This document shows positions 6,813 to 15,451 of a DNA stretch of 64,000 nt, in pieces (positions within the stretch are counted from its first letter, which is position 1; each line of letters starts with the position of its first letter). The notes under the pieces are model-generated. The model did not search any database. It was given only the letters and a program-made list of their open reading frames with translations, and had not been told where the DNA came from. Origin of the DNA: Candidatus Melainabacteria bacterium MEL.A1 (lineage in GTDB: Bacteria; Cyanobacteriota; Vampirovibrionia; Gastranaerophilales; Gastranaerophilaceae); contig CP017245.1 of assembly GCA_001765415.1 (NCBI GenBank), positions 1,240,001 to 1,304,000 on the forward strand. Direction: 5' to 3'. The translations under genes and the position numbers were made by a program.

Positions 6813-8021
6813 CTATAGAGGTTTTACAGAGTTTTGGTAAATTTCTTTTACTACTTCTCTACTATTTCCTGAAGGTCCAATATCAATCAATCCTGACAAA
6901 GACGGTGTTGTGAATACCAAGTCTGTTAATTTATCAACATCAGCATCTGTAAAGCCTTCATCTGTTAATTTTTCTTTTACATCAACTGAATATAGCCAAT
7001 CTTGAACTTCTTTAGCTGCCTTATCTGCATCTGAGGCATCAGGTTTCAAACCAGGTGCGATAGGTGCTAAAATATCAGCTAATACGTTTGGTCTATCTTT
7101 GTAAATCGTTTTGATTACGGCAGGAAGTAAGATTGCCAAACCTAAGCCATGTGACAAATCAGGTTTTACAGCACTTAATGGGTGTTCAAGAGCGTGTGTA
7201 TAATGCAACAAACCGTTATCAAAGCTTACACCACCCATCATAGCAGCATATGCCAAGAAGTAGCGAGCTTCCAAGTCATCAGGGTTTGCAATTGCTTTTG
7301 GTAAGTATTTTGCAACCAATTCAATAACTTGTTTTGCAAGAGTGATTGAATAAGGTGATGCAACTGTTGAAGTTGCTGCTTCTACAACGTGGTTAACTGC
7401 ATCAATTGAAACATATCTTGTTTGTTTTGGTGATAATTTTGTCATTAATTGAGGATCATCAATTGCAAACATCGGATAAATACAATCATAAGCAATTGCA
7501 GGTTTAAAGTTCTTTTCTAAATTAGTTACAACTGCAAATCTGTTTGTTTCTGTACCTGTACCATGTGTAAGGTTGATTGAAACAATTGGAGCAGCTTTTT
7601 CAGGTGTAAATCTAAATTCATAAATATCATCTGCGCATTTATCCGGATATTCAAGTAAAATTGCAACTGATTTACCTGCATCTGTAGGAGAACCACCACC
7701 AATAGAAATAACTGCTTTTGCACCGAAATCTCTTGCTAATTTAGCTGCATCATCAACGTGATGAGTATTAGGGTTTGGAGTTACTTCTGCAAAATTTACA
7801 TATCCAATTCCATTATCGTTCAAAGCTTTTTCTACGTAATCCCAAGCACCTGTTGCTTTGTAGGCATGTTTACCTGACATTACAATTACTTTATCAACAC
7901 CTTTGTCTTTTAATGTTTTAGCAATGTCTGCAATTTTTTTGATTGCACCAACACCAAAATAAACAGTAGTTCTTGTGCGAATTTCTTTAACTTCGTTAAT
8001 GTTAATATCCTTTTCCCACAT
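6813..8021 (-). CDS. Iron-containing alcohol dehydrogenase
   Basis: Group III Fe-dependent alcohol dehydrogenase of 402 residues, likely reducing an aldehyde with NAD(P)H in fermentative metabolism. The Rossmann part carries GGGSPTDAGKS. The C-terminal helical domain carries the metal ligands, seen as D and H in AIDDPQ...DAVNHVVEA and the paired histidines of HYTHALEHPLSAV and DLSHGLGLAILLP. The first in-frame ATG is 18 bp upstream, but its codons form the ribosome site (AAAGGAGAG), so the start is set at 8021 (MWEKDIN). The gene stands alone with a strong terminator behind it. Physiological substrate unknown. Confidence 0.92.
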   Translation of the reverse strand: MWEKDININEVKEIRTRTTVYFGVGAIKKIADIAKTLKDKGVDKVIVMSGKHAYKATGAWDYVEKALNDNGIGYVNFAEVTPNPNTHHVDDAAKLARDFGAKAVISIGGGSPTDAGKSVAILLEYPDKCADDIYEFRFTPEKAAPIVSINLTHGTGTETNRFAVVTNLEKNFKPAIAYDCIYPMFAIDDPQLMTKLSPKQTRYVSIDAVNHVVEAATSTVASPYSITLAKQVIELVAKYLPKAIANPDDLEARYFLAYAAMMGGVSFDNGLLHYTHALEHPLSAVKPDLSHGLGLAILLPAVIKTIYKDRPNVLADILAPIAPGLKPDASDADKAAKEVQDWLYSVDVKEKLTDEGFTDADVDKLTDLVFTTPSLSGLIDIGPSGNSREVVKEIYQNSVKPL

Positions 8022-8141
8022 ACTAAACTCTCCTTTCAAATACCATTTGCTTTATCTACTACGACTTATATTATAAAAAATGTAATTAATAATTGCAATA
8101 ATAATTTATTAAGATTTTATTATTTTTTAGTACAAAATTTC

Positions 8142-8477
8142 TTAAATATCATCATCTTCTCCACCTTTTTTAATCTTGGTTTTCCAAGTTTCTTGAAGGT
8201 TAAAAAGAGTTCCTGTTTTGTTAAACCATCTTAAAACATAACGTTCGTCAGGACCTAAGCTACCGTTAATCTTTTGTCCTGACTGAATATCAAATTCGGC
8301 AGCAGACATAGAAAGATCAACAATAACATGTGGCGTACGATTTTTTTGTGGAAACATCAATAATTTTAAATTATTGTATCTTTCCATACGTATGTTGCCG
8401 TTATTGTGTGCGTCGGATTGCAAATCAATGATAAGTTGTTTTAAATCACCTGCTAATTCATTTAACGTTTTGGGCAT
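8142..8477 (-). CDS. Unknown protein, paralogue of its upstream neighbour
   Basis: A 111-residue soluble protein of unrecognised family. It shares a core with the next gene upstream: YNNLKxxM, a TPHVIVDLSMSAAEF strand, IxGSLGPDERYVLRW, ending in a basic and then acidic tail (KKGGEDDDI). The two genes overlap by 20 bp, are tandem duplicates by sequence, and close an operon-like run that begins with a MotA/ZorA-like gene. It is predicted to be cytosolic, with no membrane segments. No function is proposed; a small beta-rich fold with a conserved DER(Y/F) motif is all that can be seen. Confidence 0.65.
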   Translation of the reverse strand: MPKTLNELAGDLKQLIIDLQSDAHNNGNIRMERYNNLKLLMFPQKNRTPHVIVDLSMSAAEFDIQSGQKINGSLGPDERYVLRWFNKTGTLFNLQETWKTKIKKGGEDDDI

Positions 8478-8943
8478 GTCTGTTTTTCCTTAAATTCATT
8501 TCAAATGCTCTTAACTTTCTAATACCGCCACCGGTAACAATTTCAGCAGCTTCTTGTATTTCTTCTTTGGTAATTTCCAAATTTTCTTCAGTTTTCTTTT
8601 CATTTTGAACTTGTTGATTAAGAATTTCTGTGGAGTTAGTAAGGTAAACCCAGTGTTTTTTTAATTCACCGTTGATATTTGGTCTGCTTGCCCATTTTAT
8701 GATAAATCTTTCGTCAGCTCCCATGCTTCCATCAATTTTTTCTAACGGATCAAGTTGATAACATGCAGCAGAAATATTTACAGAAACCCAAAAATGTGGA
8801 ATGGATGACTTTTTACAATCCATATAAACTTTCAAATTATTATATTTATATTCAACCTTTCCATGAGTATTGTAAGAATCTGATTGTGCATTTATGAGAA
8901 AATCTCTCAAACTATTTTCGAAAGCTCGAATTGATTCAGCCAT
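8458..8943 (-). CDS. Unknown protein, longer paralogue of 8142-8477
   Basis: A 161-residue soluble protein. Residues about 5-100 align with the following gene (YNNLKVYM, IPHFWVSVNISAAC, IDGSMGADERFIIKW). An extra C-terminal third is charged and probably coiled (EEIQEAAEIV, KLRAFEMNLRK). The start is set at the second ATG (8943) because AAGGGATGAAA gives a better-spaced ribosome site there. It lies 13 bp after the DUF711 gene in the same direction. Family not recognised. Confidence 0.65.
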   Translation of the reverse strand: MAESIRAFENSLRDFLINAQSDSYNTHGKVEYKYNNLKVYMDCKKSSIPHFWVSVNISAACYQLDPLEKIDGSMGADERFIIKWASRPNINGELKKHWVYLTNSTEILNQQVQNEKKTEENLEITKEEIQEAAEIVTGGGIRKLRAFEMNLRKNRHAQNVK

Positions 8944-8956
8944 TTTCATCCCTTTT

Positions 8957-10318
8957 TTAATTATTTAAGCTATGAATTGGTGCCGGAATTCTGCCTCCAC
9001 GACGGACAAATCCGGCTGACGACAATTTATTTACTGGCATTATAGGAGCTTTACCTAATAAACCGCCAAATATAACTTCATCTCCTATATTCTTTCCCAC
9101 AACTGGAATAATTCTAACTGCAGTTGTCTTTTTGTTAATCATTCCGATTGCCATTTCATCAGCAATAATTCCTGCAATTGTTTCTACAGGAGTATCTCCG
9201 GGAATTGCAATCATATCTAATCCAACAGAACAAACTGATGTCATAGCTTCTAATTTGTCAAAAGTCAAATATCCGTTTGATGCAGCTTCAATCATACCGG
9301 CATCTTCCGAAACGGGAATAAATGCTCCAGATAATCCTCCAACATGAGAGCTTGCCATAATGCCGCCTTTTTTTACTGCATCATTCAGCATTGCAAGAGC
9401 TGCTGTTGTCCCGTGCGCACCGGCATGTTCCAAACCCATTGCCTGAAAAATTCCAGCTACACTATCACCAATTGCAGGTGTTGGAGCTAATGACAAATCA
9501 ATTACTCCAAAAGGGACACCTAAACGTTTTGCGAGTTTTCGACCTACAAGTTCTCCTGTTGATGTGATTTTGTATGCTATTTGTTTAATTTTGTTTGCTA
9601 AAGCACTCAAATCTTCATCTTTTCCTAAAGCATCTACTGCTGCTCTTACAACACCAGGCCCCGAAACTCCGACATTTAATGCACATTCGGGTTCTCCAAC
9701 TCCACAAAAAGCACCTGCCATAAACGGGTTATCTCCAGGAGTATTGCAGAATATTACCAATTTTGCTGCGCCAATTCCATCTTGGTCTTTTGTTAATTCT
9801 GCGGATTTTTTAACAATATCTGCCATTTTTAAAACGGCATCCATGTTAATTCCGGCTTTTGATGATGCAACATTAATAGATGAACACAATCTTTCGGTTT
9901 GTGCTAAAGCCTCAGGAATGCTTTCGATTAACAATTTGTCACCTTTAGTCATGCCTTTTTCTACTAGTGCAGAGTATCCGCCGACAAAATTAACTCCAAC
10001 ATCTTTTGCAGCTTTATCAAGAGTTTTTGCAATTTTTACATAATCAGGATTTTTACAAGATTCACCAACTATAGAAATCGGAGTAACAGAAATTCTTTTA
10101 TTTACAATTGGAATAGAATAGTCGTTCTCAAACTCATTTGCGTATTCTACCAAATTACCTGCGTATTTTGTAATCTTGTTATAAATATTTTCGCAAACAA
10201 CGTCAATATCGCTATCTGCGCAATCTCTCAAACTTATCGCCATAGTAACCGTACGAATGTCAAGGTTGTATAGCTTAATCATATTAATCGTTTCAAGTAT
10301 CAAATCTTCATTTAACAT
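8957..10318 (-). CDS. PFL/UPF0210 (DUF711) family protein
   Basis: A 453-residue member of the DUF711 family, proteins structurally related to pyruvate-formate lyase whose function is unsettled. Recognisable blocks are the N-terminal MINLY-like region with [57 protein letters not shown], and the C-terminal GMIEAAxxG and [17 protein letters not shown]. Its ATG overlaps the stop of the OmpA/MotB-like gene by 11 bp, so the two are translationally coupled. Many bacteria place an ACT-domain partner upstream of this gene. Here a MotB-like gene takes that place, which is unusual. Confidence 0.88.
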   Translation of the reverse strand: MLNEDLILETINMIKLYNLDIRTVTMAISLRDCADSDIDVVCENIYNKITKYAGNLVEYANEFENDYSIPIVNKRISVTPISIVGESCKNPDYVKIAKTLDKAAKDVGVNFVGGYSALVEKGMTKGDKLLIESIPEALAQTERLCSSINVASSKAGINMDAVLKMADIVKKSAELTKDQDGIGAAKLVIFCNTPGDNPFMAGAFCGVGEPECALNVGVSGPGVVRAAVDALGKDEDLSALANKIKQIAYKITSTGELVGRKLAKRLGVPFGVIDLSLAPTPAIGDSVAGIFQAMGLEHAGAHGTTAALAMLNDAVKKGGIMASSHVGGLSGAFIPVSEDAGMIEAASNGYLTFDKLEAMTSVCSVGLDMIAIPGDTPVETIAGIIADEMAIGMINKKTTAVRIIPVVGKNIGDEVIFGGLLGKAPIMPVNKLSSAGFVRRGGRIPAPIHSLNN

Positions 10319-11015
10319 TTAATGACTTTACTCCATGAAATAAAACTTCTGTTATATCTAATTTTTTAACTTTCAAACGCATTTCTACACGTCTGCTTTT
10401 GTTGTAATCTTCTTTTCCGTTAACCAAAATTGGGTCTGAATAACTTTTACCTTCTACAATAAGCATTTTTCTTAATTTTGGACTATATTGTTTGTTATAT
10501 CCGGTTTTGAACATATAATTTGCAACTGCATCAGCACGTGCAATACTTAATTCCATATTTTTCATATATTCAACATCAGGATTGTTTATTCCGGCAAAAG
10601 TGTGGCTGTCTGTGTGACCTTGAATGATGATGTTTTCAATTTCGTCCACCAATTCTTTTTTAGAAAAAATTGTGTTTATATAAATTGGAACAAGTTTGTC
10701 CAAGTATGCTTTCCCTTTTGGAGAAAGGTTGTAACTACCTAATTCAAAAAGTTCCATATCAGAAATTTTCACATCACCGCTCATTTCATCAACTTGAGCA
10801 TCAATGTTAGCTTTTTTCAGGTTTTCAATTAATTCTTTATTAACTTCAATCTGTTGTTTTTTTTGTTCAAGAGATTGTTGAGTAAAACCGGTCATGGCAA
10901 GAACGAACAAGGTCATAAAGATGATAGCCAAGCCTAATAGAAGGTCAGCCATCGTTGTCCAGAAAATATTATTATCGCCCTCTGCTGCCGGAGCTTTTCT
11001 TGCTTTTAAGCCCAT
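10308..11015 (-). CDS. MotB/ZorB-like protein with OmpA peptidoglycan-binding domain
   Basis: A 235-residue inner-membrane protein. After a short basic cytosolic tail, one membrane helix (about 18-42) contains W-T-T-M-A-Asp24-L-L. The aspartate sits where MotB and ZorB carry their proton-coupling aspartate. A charged linker follows (45-95), then an OmpA-like domain (about 95-225) with the IIIQGHTDS motif and the RADAVANYM helix that grips peptidoglycan. The start at 11015 is chosen over an upstream TTG because GGAGGAAGAT precedes this ATG. It lies 15 bp after the MotA-like gene and should be the stator partner of that protein. Flagellar genes are absent, so it is more like ZorB/TolR than a true MotB. 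Confidence 0.85.
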   Translation of the reverse strand: MGLKARKAPAAEGDNNIFWTTMADLLLGLAIIFMTLFVLAMTGFTQQSLEQKKQQIEVNKELIENLKKANIDAQVDEMSGDVKISDMELFELGSYNLSPKGKAYLDKLVPIYINTIFSKKELVDEIENIIIQGHTDSHTFAGINNPDVEYMKNMELSIARADAVANYMFKTGYNKQYSPKLRKMLIVEGKSYSDPILVNGKEDYNKSRRVEMRLKVKKLDITEVLFHGVKSLNVK

Positions 11016-11030
11016 ATCTTCCTCCAAACG

Positions 11031-11936
11031 TTAGAACAAGTCATCAACGTCATCTCCCTTACCTTTTTTAGCAACTTCTTTCATGCTCTTATTCACTTCA
11101 TTCAATCCAAAAATAAGGTTTTCAAGATATGGAACAAGGTTACTAGCAATACCGGAATTTAATGCAGCCTTGAACTGCTGAGGCATTGCAGTAATCAAAT
11201 TTGAAACAGAGTTGTTTTGAATTTTTGTTTCTTTTAAAAGTTCAAGCAAGAATTTTTCAGAAGAAATATTGTCAAACAATTTTCCCATCAAATCTTCGCA
11301 TTTTGAAAGCGGATTTTTACACAATTGTTGAAAAATAATTCTTTCAAACAGCAAAAATACCAATGAAGAACCTACAGCAATAACTGATACCAAAGCGGCA
11401 GTTTGCATTGATGACATCAAGCCCGCAACTGATGCGATAGTTTTTTCTTGTGATGAAAAGTCGATCTTACCGAATGCAATTGCAATGTTCAAGAACGTAA
11501 ACAACGGACCAAAACCGGTCAATACTGTTGGAACTGTTTGTAAGAATTTGTTGTTAAATTTTGATGTAACTAATGTTTCTTCGTTAAAGAAATACAATGG
11601 ATCAACAGTTGTCTGAATATTTTGAACAGTTGAAGAAACTTCTTTATAAGTCAAATCGTTATTTTTCCCTTTTAAAGCAATTGACTCTGAAAAAACAAGA
11701 GTATTTTTAAATTCCAACCATACGCCTGAAACATAAGGATTTGCGCTCATCCATTCATCAATTTCTTTAAAGCGAAAATTCAAATCTGTTTTTCTGAAAT
11801 TTGAAATAAATGCTAAAAATATTTTCAAATTCTTGTTGACGTAAACGTAGTTTTTTGCACAATAAATTATTGAAAACAAGAATGTAAAAAGTACAATTAG
11901 GATAGGAATATCTGTAAATATATGTAATAAATTCAT
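11031..11936 (-). CDS. MotA/TolQ/ZorA-like membrane channel protein
   Basis: A 301-residue membrane protein with helices at about 10-30, 137-160 and 172-205. The block FLQTVPTVLTGFGPLFTFL, followed by a linker and IASVAGLMSSMQTAALVSVIAVGSS, is the signature of the MotA/TolQ/ExbB proton-channel family. The VPTxLTGxG form is especially like ZorA. It lacks the very long cytoplasmic tail of Zorya ZorA, having only about 95 residues after the last helix. RBS is GGAGAG. First gene of a run MotA-like, MotB-like, DUF711, paralogue 1, paralogue 2. The expected activity is a peptidoglycan-anchored ion-driven motor; what it moves is unknown. Confidence 0.8.
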   Translation of the reverse strand: MNLLHIFTDIPILIVLFTFLFSIIYCAKNYVYVNKNLKIFLAFISNFRKTDLNFRFKEIDEWMSANPYVSGVWLEFKNTLVFSESIALKGKNNDLTYKEVSSTVQNIQTTVDPLYFFNEETLVTSKFNNKFLQTVPTVLTGFGPLFTFLNIAIAFGKIDFSSQEKTIASVAGLMSSMQTAALVSVIAVGSSLVFLLFERIIFQQLCKNPLSKCEDLMGKLFDNISSEKFLLELLKETKIQNNSVSNLITAMPQQFKAALNSGIASNLVPYLENLIFGLNEVNKSMKEVAKKGKGDDVDDLF

Positions 11937-12039
11937 TAATCTCTCCGTTTCTTAATGAAAATTATAGCATAACAAATGGATTTGGGCAAGCGTATCGCAC
12001 ATTTTACAGGTAAAATTTCCTATATGTATTTTAAGAATA

Positions 12040-13416
12040 TTAAAATGCGTCTGTCTTGATTGGGTTTTTGAATTTTGTAATATTGCCTTGAAATAAAAGC
12101 TTAACTGTTCCGACTGAACCGTTTCTGTGTTTAGCAATAATAATTTCAGATTCGCCCTTAGACTGTGCCTTAGCTGCGATTTCTTCTTCGCCATCTTCAG
12201 CTTTTCGGTAATATTCATCACGATAAATAAACATTACAATATCGGCATCCTGTTCTATTGAACCTGATTCTCTCAAGTCTGAAAGCATCGGGCGCTTGTC
12301 TGTTCTTGATTCTACCGCACGAGATAACTGTGAAAGTGCAATTACCGGAACATCAAGTTCTTTGGCAAGAATTTTTAAACCTCTGGAAATTGCGGAAATT
12401 TGTTGCATACGATCTTCTTTACCGGAACTTTCCATCAATTGCAAATAGTCGATTAGAATTAACCCCAAATCTTTTTCTTGCATTTTTAATCTACGACATT
12501 TTGCTCTGATATCGGTTAATGTACAACCTGACGTGTCATCAATGTAAATTGGGGCTTGCGCAAAAGAGTTCATTGCAGTTGCCAATTTTTCCCAGTCTTT
12601 GCTTTGCATATTACCTGTTTTAACCCTTTGAGAATCAATTTCTGCCTCAGAACATAACATACGCTGCATCAACTGATCCTTTGACATTTCAAGAGAGAAT
12701 ATTGCGACAGGAACTTTTGCTTTCAGTGCAACATTTTGTGCAATGTTCAATGCAAAAGCCGTTTTACCCATAGCAGGACGGGCTGCCAGAATAATTAGGT
12801 CGGATTTTTGTAAACCGTTTAATATCGCATCTAATTCATAGAAATCAGTTGGTACACCAGTCAATTCGTCTTTATGTTCATAACGGTATTCGATTTTTTC
12901 ATAGGTATTTAAAACCAAGTCTTTTACATGCACCAAATCAGAAGTTGCTTTTTTAGAAGCGATGTCAAATATAAGTTTTTCGGCATAATCCAGTGATTGA
13001 TCAATCGGATTTACATCGTATCCAAAAGATACTATTTCAGAACCTGCGTTGATTAAGGCTCTTTTAATTGCTTTTTCCTGAACAATTTTAGCATAATATT
13101 CAATATTAGAAGTTGTGATTGTTTTGTAGCATAAATCGTTGACAAATGCCCGACCACCAATTGTTTCTAATTTTTGATTGTAGCTTAAAACGTCAGAAAC
13201 TGATACAATATCAATTCTTTCATTTGTGTTGAACAATTGTAACATAGCATCATAAATATGTCTGTGTGCCGGTTTATAAAAACTTTCCGGTTTTAAAATT
13301 TCCACAACTTTAGTTATCACATTTGGGTTAACCAAAATTGCACCAAGTACTGCTTCTTCCGCCTCAATATTTTGTGGAAGCATTCCTAAATTGTTTTCTT
13401 TTTCTTTTACTGCCAT
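12040..13416 (-). CDS. dnaB: Replicative DNA helicase DnaB
   Basis: Hexameric 5'-3' helicase that opens the replication fork and recruits primase. The protein has 458 residues. The N-terminal collar domain begins LPQNIEAEEAVLGAIL, and the RecA-like motor has Walker A ARPAMGKTAFA (about 207-217), the Walker B-type ILIDYLQLM, and the LSQLSRAVESRTDKRPMLSDLRESG block including the arginine finger region. No intein or insertion is seen. The start is at 13416, not at an ATG 27 bp upstream, because AGGAGAACAAGC precedes it. The MotA-like gene starts 103 bp downstream on the same strand. Confidence 0.97.
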   Translation of the reverse strand: MAVKEKENNLGMLPQNIEAEEAVLGAILVNPNVITKVVEILKPESFYKPAHRHIYDAMLQLFNTNERIDIVSVSDVLSYNQKLETIGGRAFVNDLCYKTITTSNIEYYAKIVQEKAIKRALINAGSEIVSFGYDVNPIDQSLDYAEKLIFDIASKKATSDLVHVKDLVLNTYEKIEYRYEHKDELTGVPTDFYELDAILNGLQKSDLIILAARPAMGKTAFALNIAQNVALKAKVPVAIFSLEMSKDQLMQRMLCSEAEIDSQRVKTGNMQSKDWEKLATAMNSFAQAPIYIDDTSGCTLTDIRAKCRRLKMQEKDLGLILIDYLQLMESSGKEDRMQQISAISRGLKILAKELDVPVIALSQLSRAVESRTDKRPMLSDLRESGSIEQDADIVMFIYRDEYYRKAEDGEEEIAAKAQSKGESEIIIAKHRNGSVGTVKLLFQGNITKFKNPIKTDAF

Positions 13417-13502
13417 GCTTGTTCTCCTAAAAACATGATACACAAAAATAAATTTGCATGCTAATTATTGACAAAATCGTTTCATTATTCAAAACTTGAA
13501 TT

Positions 13503-14027
13503 ATGAAAAAATTAATCTTGAATTTAAGAGCTTTTATTTTAAGCTTGAAATCTAAAACACCCGAAAAAATCTCTAAAATATTGTTAAGAGAAACATTGCA
13601 AATATCATCAGCAGAATCTTGCACCGGAGGATTAATCAGTTCAAGATTAACTGATGTTTCAGGAAGTTCTGCATATGTAAAAATGAATTTTGTAACTTAT
13701 TCAAATGAGGCAAAACATAAAATTTTGAATGTTTCAGAAGAAACTATTAATAAATATGGTGCAGTAAGTGAACAATGTGCAAGAGAAATGGCACAAGGGC
13801 TTTTGCAATTGACGAAAAGTGATATTGTAATTTGTACAACAGGAGTTGCGGGACCTGCCGGAAGTGAAAGGAAGCCGGTTGGATTGATGTATGCTGCATG
13901 TGGATTTGACGGCAAAATTACAGTGAAAGAATTTAACCTAAATAAAAATTACTCACGAAAAAATATGAAATTTATGTTTTCTGAAGAAGCTCTGAAATTT
14001 GTTTTGGAAACAATACAGGACAAATAA
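13503..14027 (+). CDS. CinA C-terminal-type nicotinamide-nucleotide amidase
   Basis: A 174-residue stand-alone CinA-C (PncC) enzyme, which deamidates nicotinamide mononucleotide in the pyridine nucleotide salvage cycle. Signature motifs are SAESCTGGLISSRLTDVSGSS near residue 37, YGAVSEQCAREMAQG and TTGVAGPAGSERKPVG. An N-terminal extension of about 30 basic and hydrophobic residues precedes the domain. The N-terminal molybdopterin-binding-like half of full CinA is absent, as in PncC proteins. It is transcribed away from dnaB. The XRE gene at 14122 follows but has its own promoter. Confidence 0.9.
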   Translation: MKKLILNLRAFILSLKSKTPEKISKILLRETLQISSAESCTGGLISSRLTDVSGSSAYVKMNFVTYSNEAKHKILNVSEETINKYGAVSEQCAREMAQGLLQLTKSDIVICTTGVAGPAGSERKPVGLMYAACGFDGKITVKEFNLNKNYSRKNMKFMFSEEALKFVLETIQDK

Positions 14028-14047
14028 AATTTCAAAATAGTCCAATT

Positions 14048-14082
14048 GGATACTTATAAATTACCCCATAGGATACCTATAA
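14048..14082. promoter_or_regulatory. Repeated motif upstream of XRE gene, candidate operator
   Basis: GGATACTTATAA (14048-14059) and GGATACCTATAA (14071-14082) are direct repeats spaced 23 bp apart, just upstream of the XRE gene. Spacing of about two helical turns fits a dimeric HTH repressor; binding is inferred. Confidence 0.35.
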
Positions 14083-14109
14083 GGTACAAGCATTATTTTT
14101 AAAAACTTG

Positions 14110-14115
14110 TAAAAT
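14110..14115 (+). promoter_or_regulatory. -10 of XRE gene, predicted leaderless
   Basis: TAAAAT, six bases, then the ATG at 14122. A GGAG lies within the six bases, but only 2 nt from the ATG, too close to serve as a normal ribosome site. Confidence 0.45.
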
Positions 14116-14121
14116 GGAGTT

Positions 14122-14340
14122 ATGTATAATGAACAGGATATCCTAAAACAATTTGGCAGAAATGTTAAAGCAGAAAGGGTTCGACAAGGTTATTCGCAGG
14201 AATCTCTTGCTGAAAAAATCGGGGTTAATCGTGAATACATCAGTCGAATTGAACGTGGTATGCAAAATATGTCACTTGCCAGAATTACAATTCTTGCAAA
14301 TTTTTTAGAAACAGATATAAACAACCTATTAAGGTTTTAA
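14122..14340 (+). CDS. Single-domain XRE-family HTH regulator
   Basis: A 72-residue protein that is a Cro/CI-type helix-turn-helix domain and nothing else. Recognition helices lie in GYSQESLAEKIGVNREYISRIERG (split over 17-42), with a Cro-like tail ARITILANFLETDINNLL. Such proteins bind DNA as dimers and often repress their own promoter; two repeated motifs upstream (14048-14082) could be operators. It converges with the MgtE-N-like gene, 2 bp between stops. Confidence 0.88.
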   Translation: MYNEQDILKQFGRNVKAERVRQGYSQESLAEKIGVNREYISRIERGMQNMSLARITILANFLETDINNLLRF

Positions 14341-14342
14341 AA

Positions 14343-15254
14343 CTATTTCATAATAATTTCTGCCATAATTTCCGGGAATTGGTTCATTAAAATATCTGCA
14401 AATTTTTCTGTATCAATCTGTGTAATTACAATTGATAATAGATCATTTGGCAATTCTGTAATCATATTTTGTATATATTCAGGGTCAATAACAGACATAG
14501 CCTTAACTACTTCCGGTTGTTGTTTTTCACGATTAATAACCTTTGTATAAGCATCTGCATCAAATAATTGAAACCATTCTTCGTGTTCTTTACCAAGAGA
14601 TAAAACTAATTGTTGTTTTTGAGTTGGTTGAAACGCTTTCAAGGCATCTTGATATTCCAATGGATTAAGTTCTCCGAATTTTTTTGCTAAATCAATACTG
14701 TCTTGCCCCTCTTGAGCTTCGCCTGTAATTTGTTCCAAAACCTGTGCAACGTACTCTTCCGGTATGGATTGCATGTGTTTTAAAATCTTGTTTTTGTCGA
14801 TATCGTGACTGGTTAAAAATTTGTCTAATTGTTCTTCCGGCAAAAGTTGGACAATTTCTTCTTTAGAAAACATTTGGAAAACAGTATTTACCAATTGTTC
14901 AGCCGGAAGTGCTTCTAACATCTTCATTAATTTGTCTTCTGTAAAAAAGTATAATCCTTGTAAAAGATCACTTTCTTCCATTTCCGGTAAAAAAGTTTGT
15001 AATTGTTGAGCGGACATTTCTCGCAAAATCATATATTTGTTATTTGTGTCTGCAAGGTCAAACAATTCCATAACAAGGCTTGTATTAGTAGTCAATTCTT
15101 GTGCAAGCTCAATTGCTTGTTGATTACCTTGAGCGGCTTCTGCCTCAATAATTTCATCAACAGACATATTGGCATATTTTTCTTCAAAAGTGACCTTGCT
15201 AATATGCAAAATGTTTTGTAAATATTCAAGATTAGAATCAATAACTAAACTCAT
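14343..15254 (-). CDS. MgtE-N/FliG-like helical repeat protein
   Basis: A 303-residue soluble, acidic, all-helical protein. From about residue 80 it repeats short helix pairs of the type found in the MgtE intracellular N domain and FliG: EEIVQLLPEEQLDKFL, LMKMLEALPAEQLVNTVF and DLLSIVITQIDTEKFADILM. It lacks the CBS and membrane parts of the magnesium channel MgtE, so it is not a transporter by itself. RBS is AGGAG. No functional partner is adjacent. The role is unknown; a scaffold is the most that can be inferred. Confidence 0.65.
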   Translation of the reverse strand: MSLVIDSNLEYLQNILHISKVTFEEKYANMSVDEIIEAEAAQGNQQAIELAQELTTNTSLVMELFDLADTNNKYMILREMSAQQLQTFLPEMEESDLLQGLYFFTEDKLMKMLEALPAEQLVNTVFQMFSKEEIVQLLPEEQLDKFLTSHDIDKNKILKHMQSIPEEYVAQVLEQITGEAQEGQDSIDLAKKFGELNPLEYQDALKAFQPTQKQQLVLSLGKEHEEWFQLFDADAYTKVINREKQQPEVVKAMSVIDPEYIQNMITELPNDLLSIVITQIDTEKFADILMNQFPEIMAEIIMK

Positions 15255-15396
15255 AATACTCCTGTATATATACTAAAATATAATACGGCTCAAGATTTCA
15301 AAAACTTTAATGATTGTAACCTTTTGTAATAAAAAAGCAATTTTAATACCAAAAAATTTTTTATAAAAGTATAAGGGAAAACAAGGATATTATACG

Positions 15397-15425
15397 TTGT
15401 CATTAATAGTAATAATTGCTATTAT
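15397..15425 (+). promoter_or_regulatory. Sigma-70 type promoter
   Basis: TTGTCA (15397-15402), 17-bp spacer, TATTAT (15420-15425), just upstream of the 15452 gene. Confidence 0.6.
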
Positions 15426-15451
15426 GCGTATAATAATTGGGAAAAGTTAAT

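Noticed and set aside
8142..11936. A complete Zorya defence system
   Set aside because: Only the ZorA/ZorB-like pair is present; ZorC, ZorD and ZorE are absent and the A-like protein has a short tail. Kept as a candidate module only.
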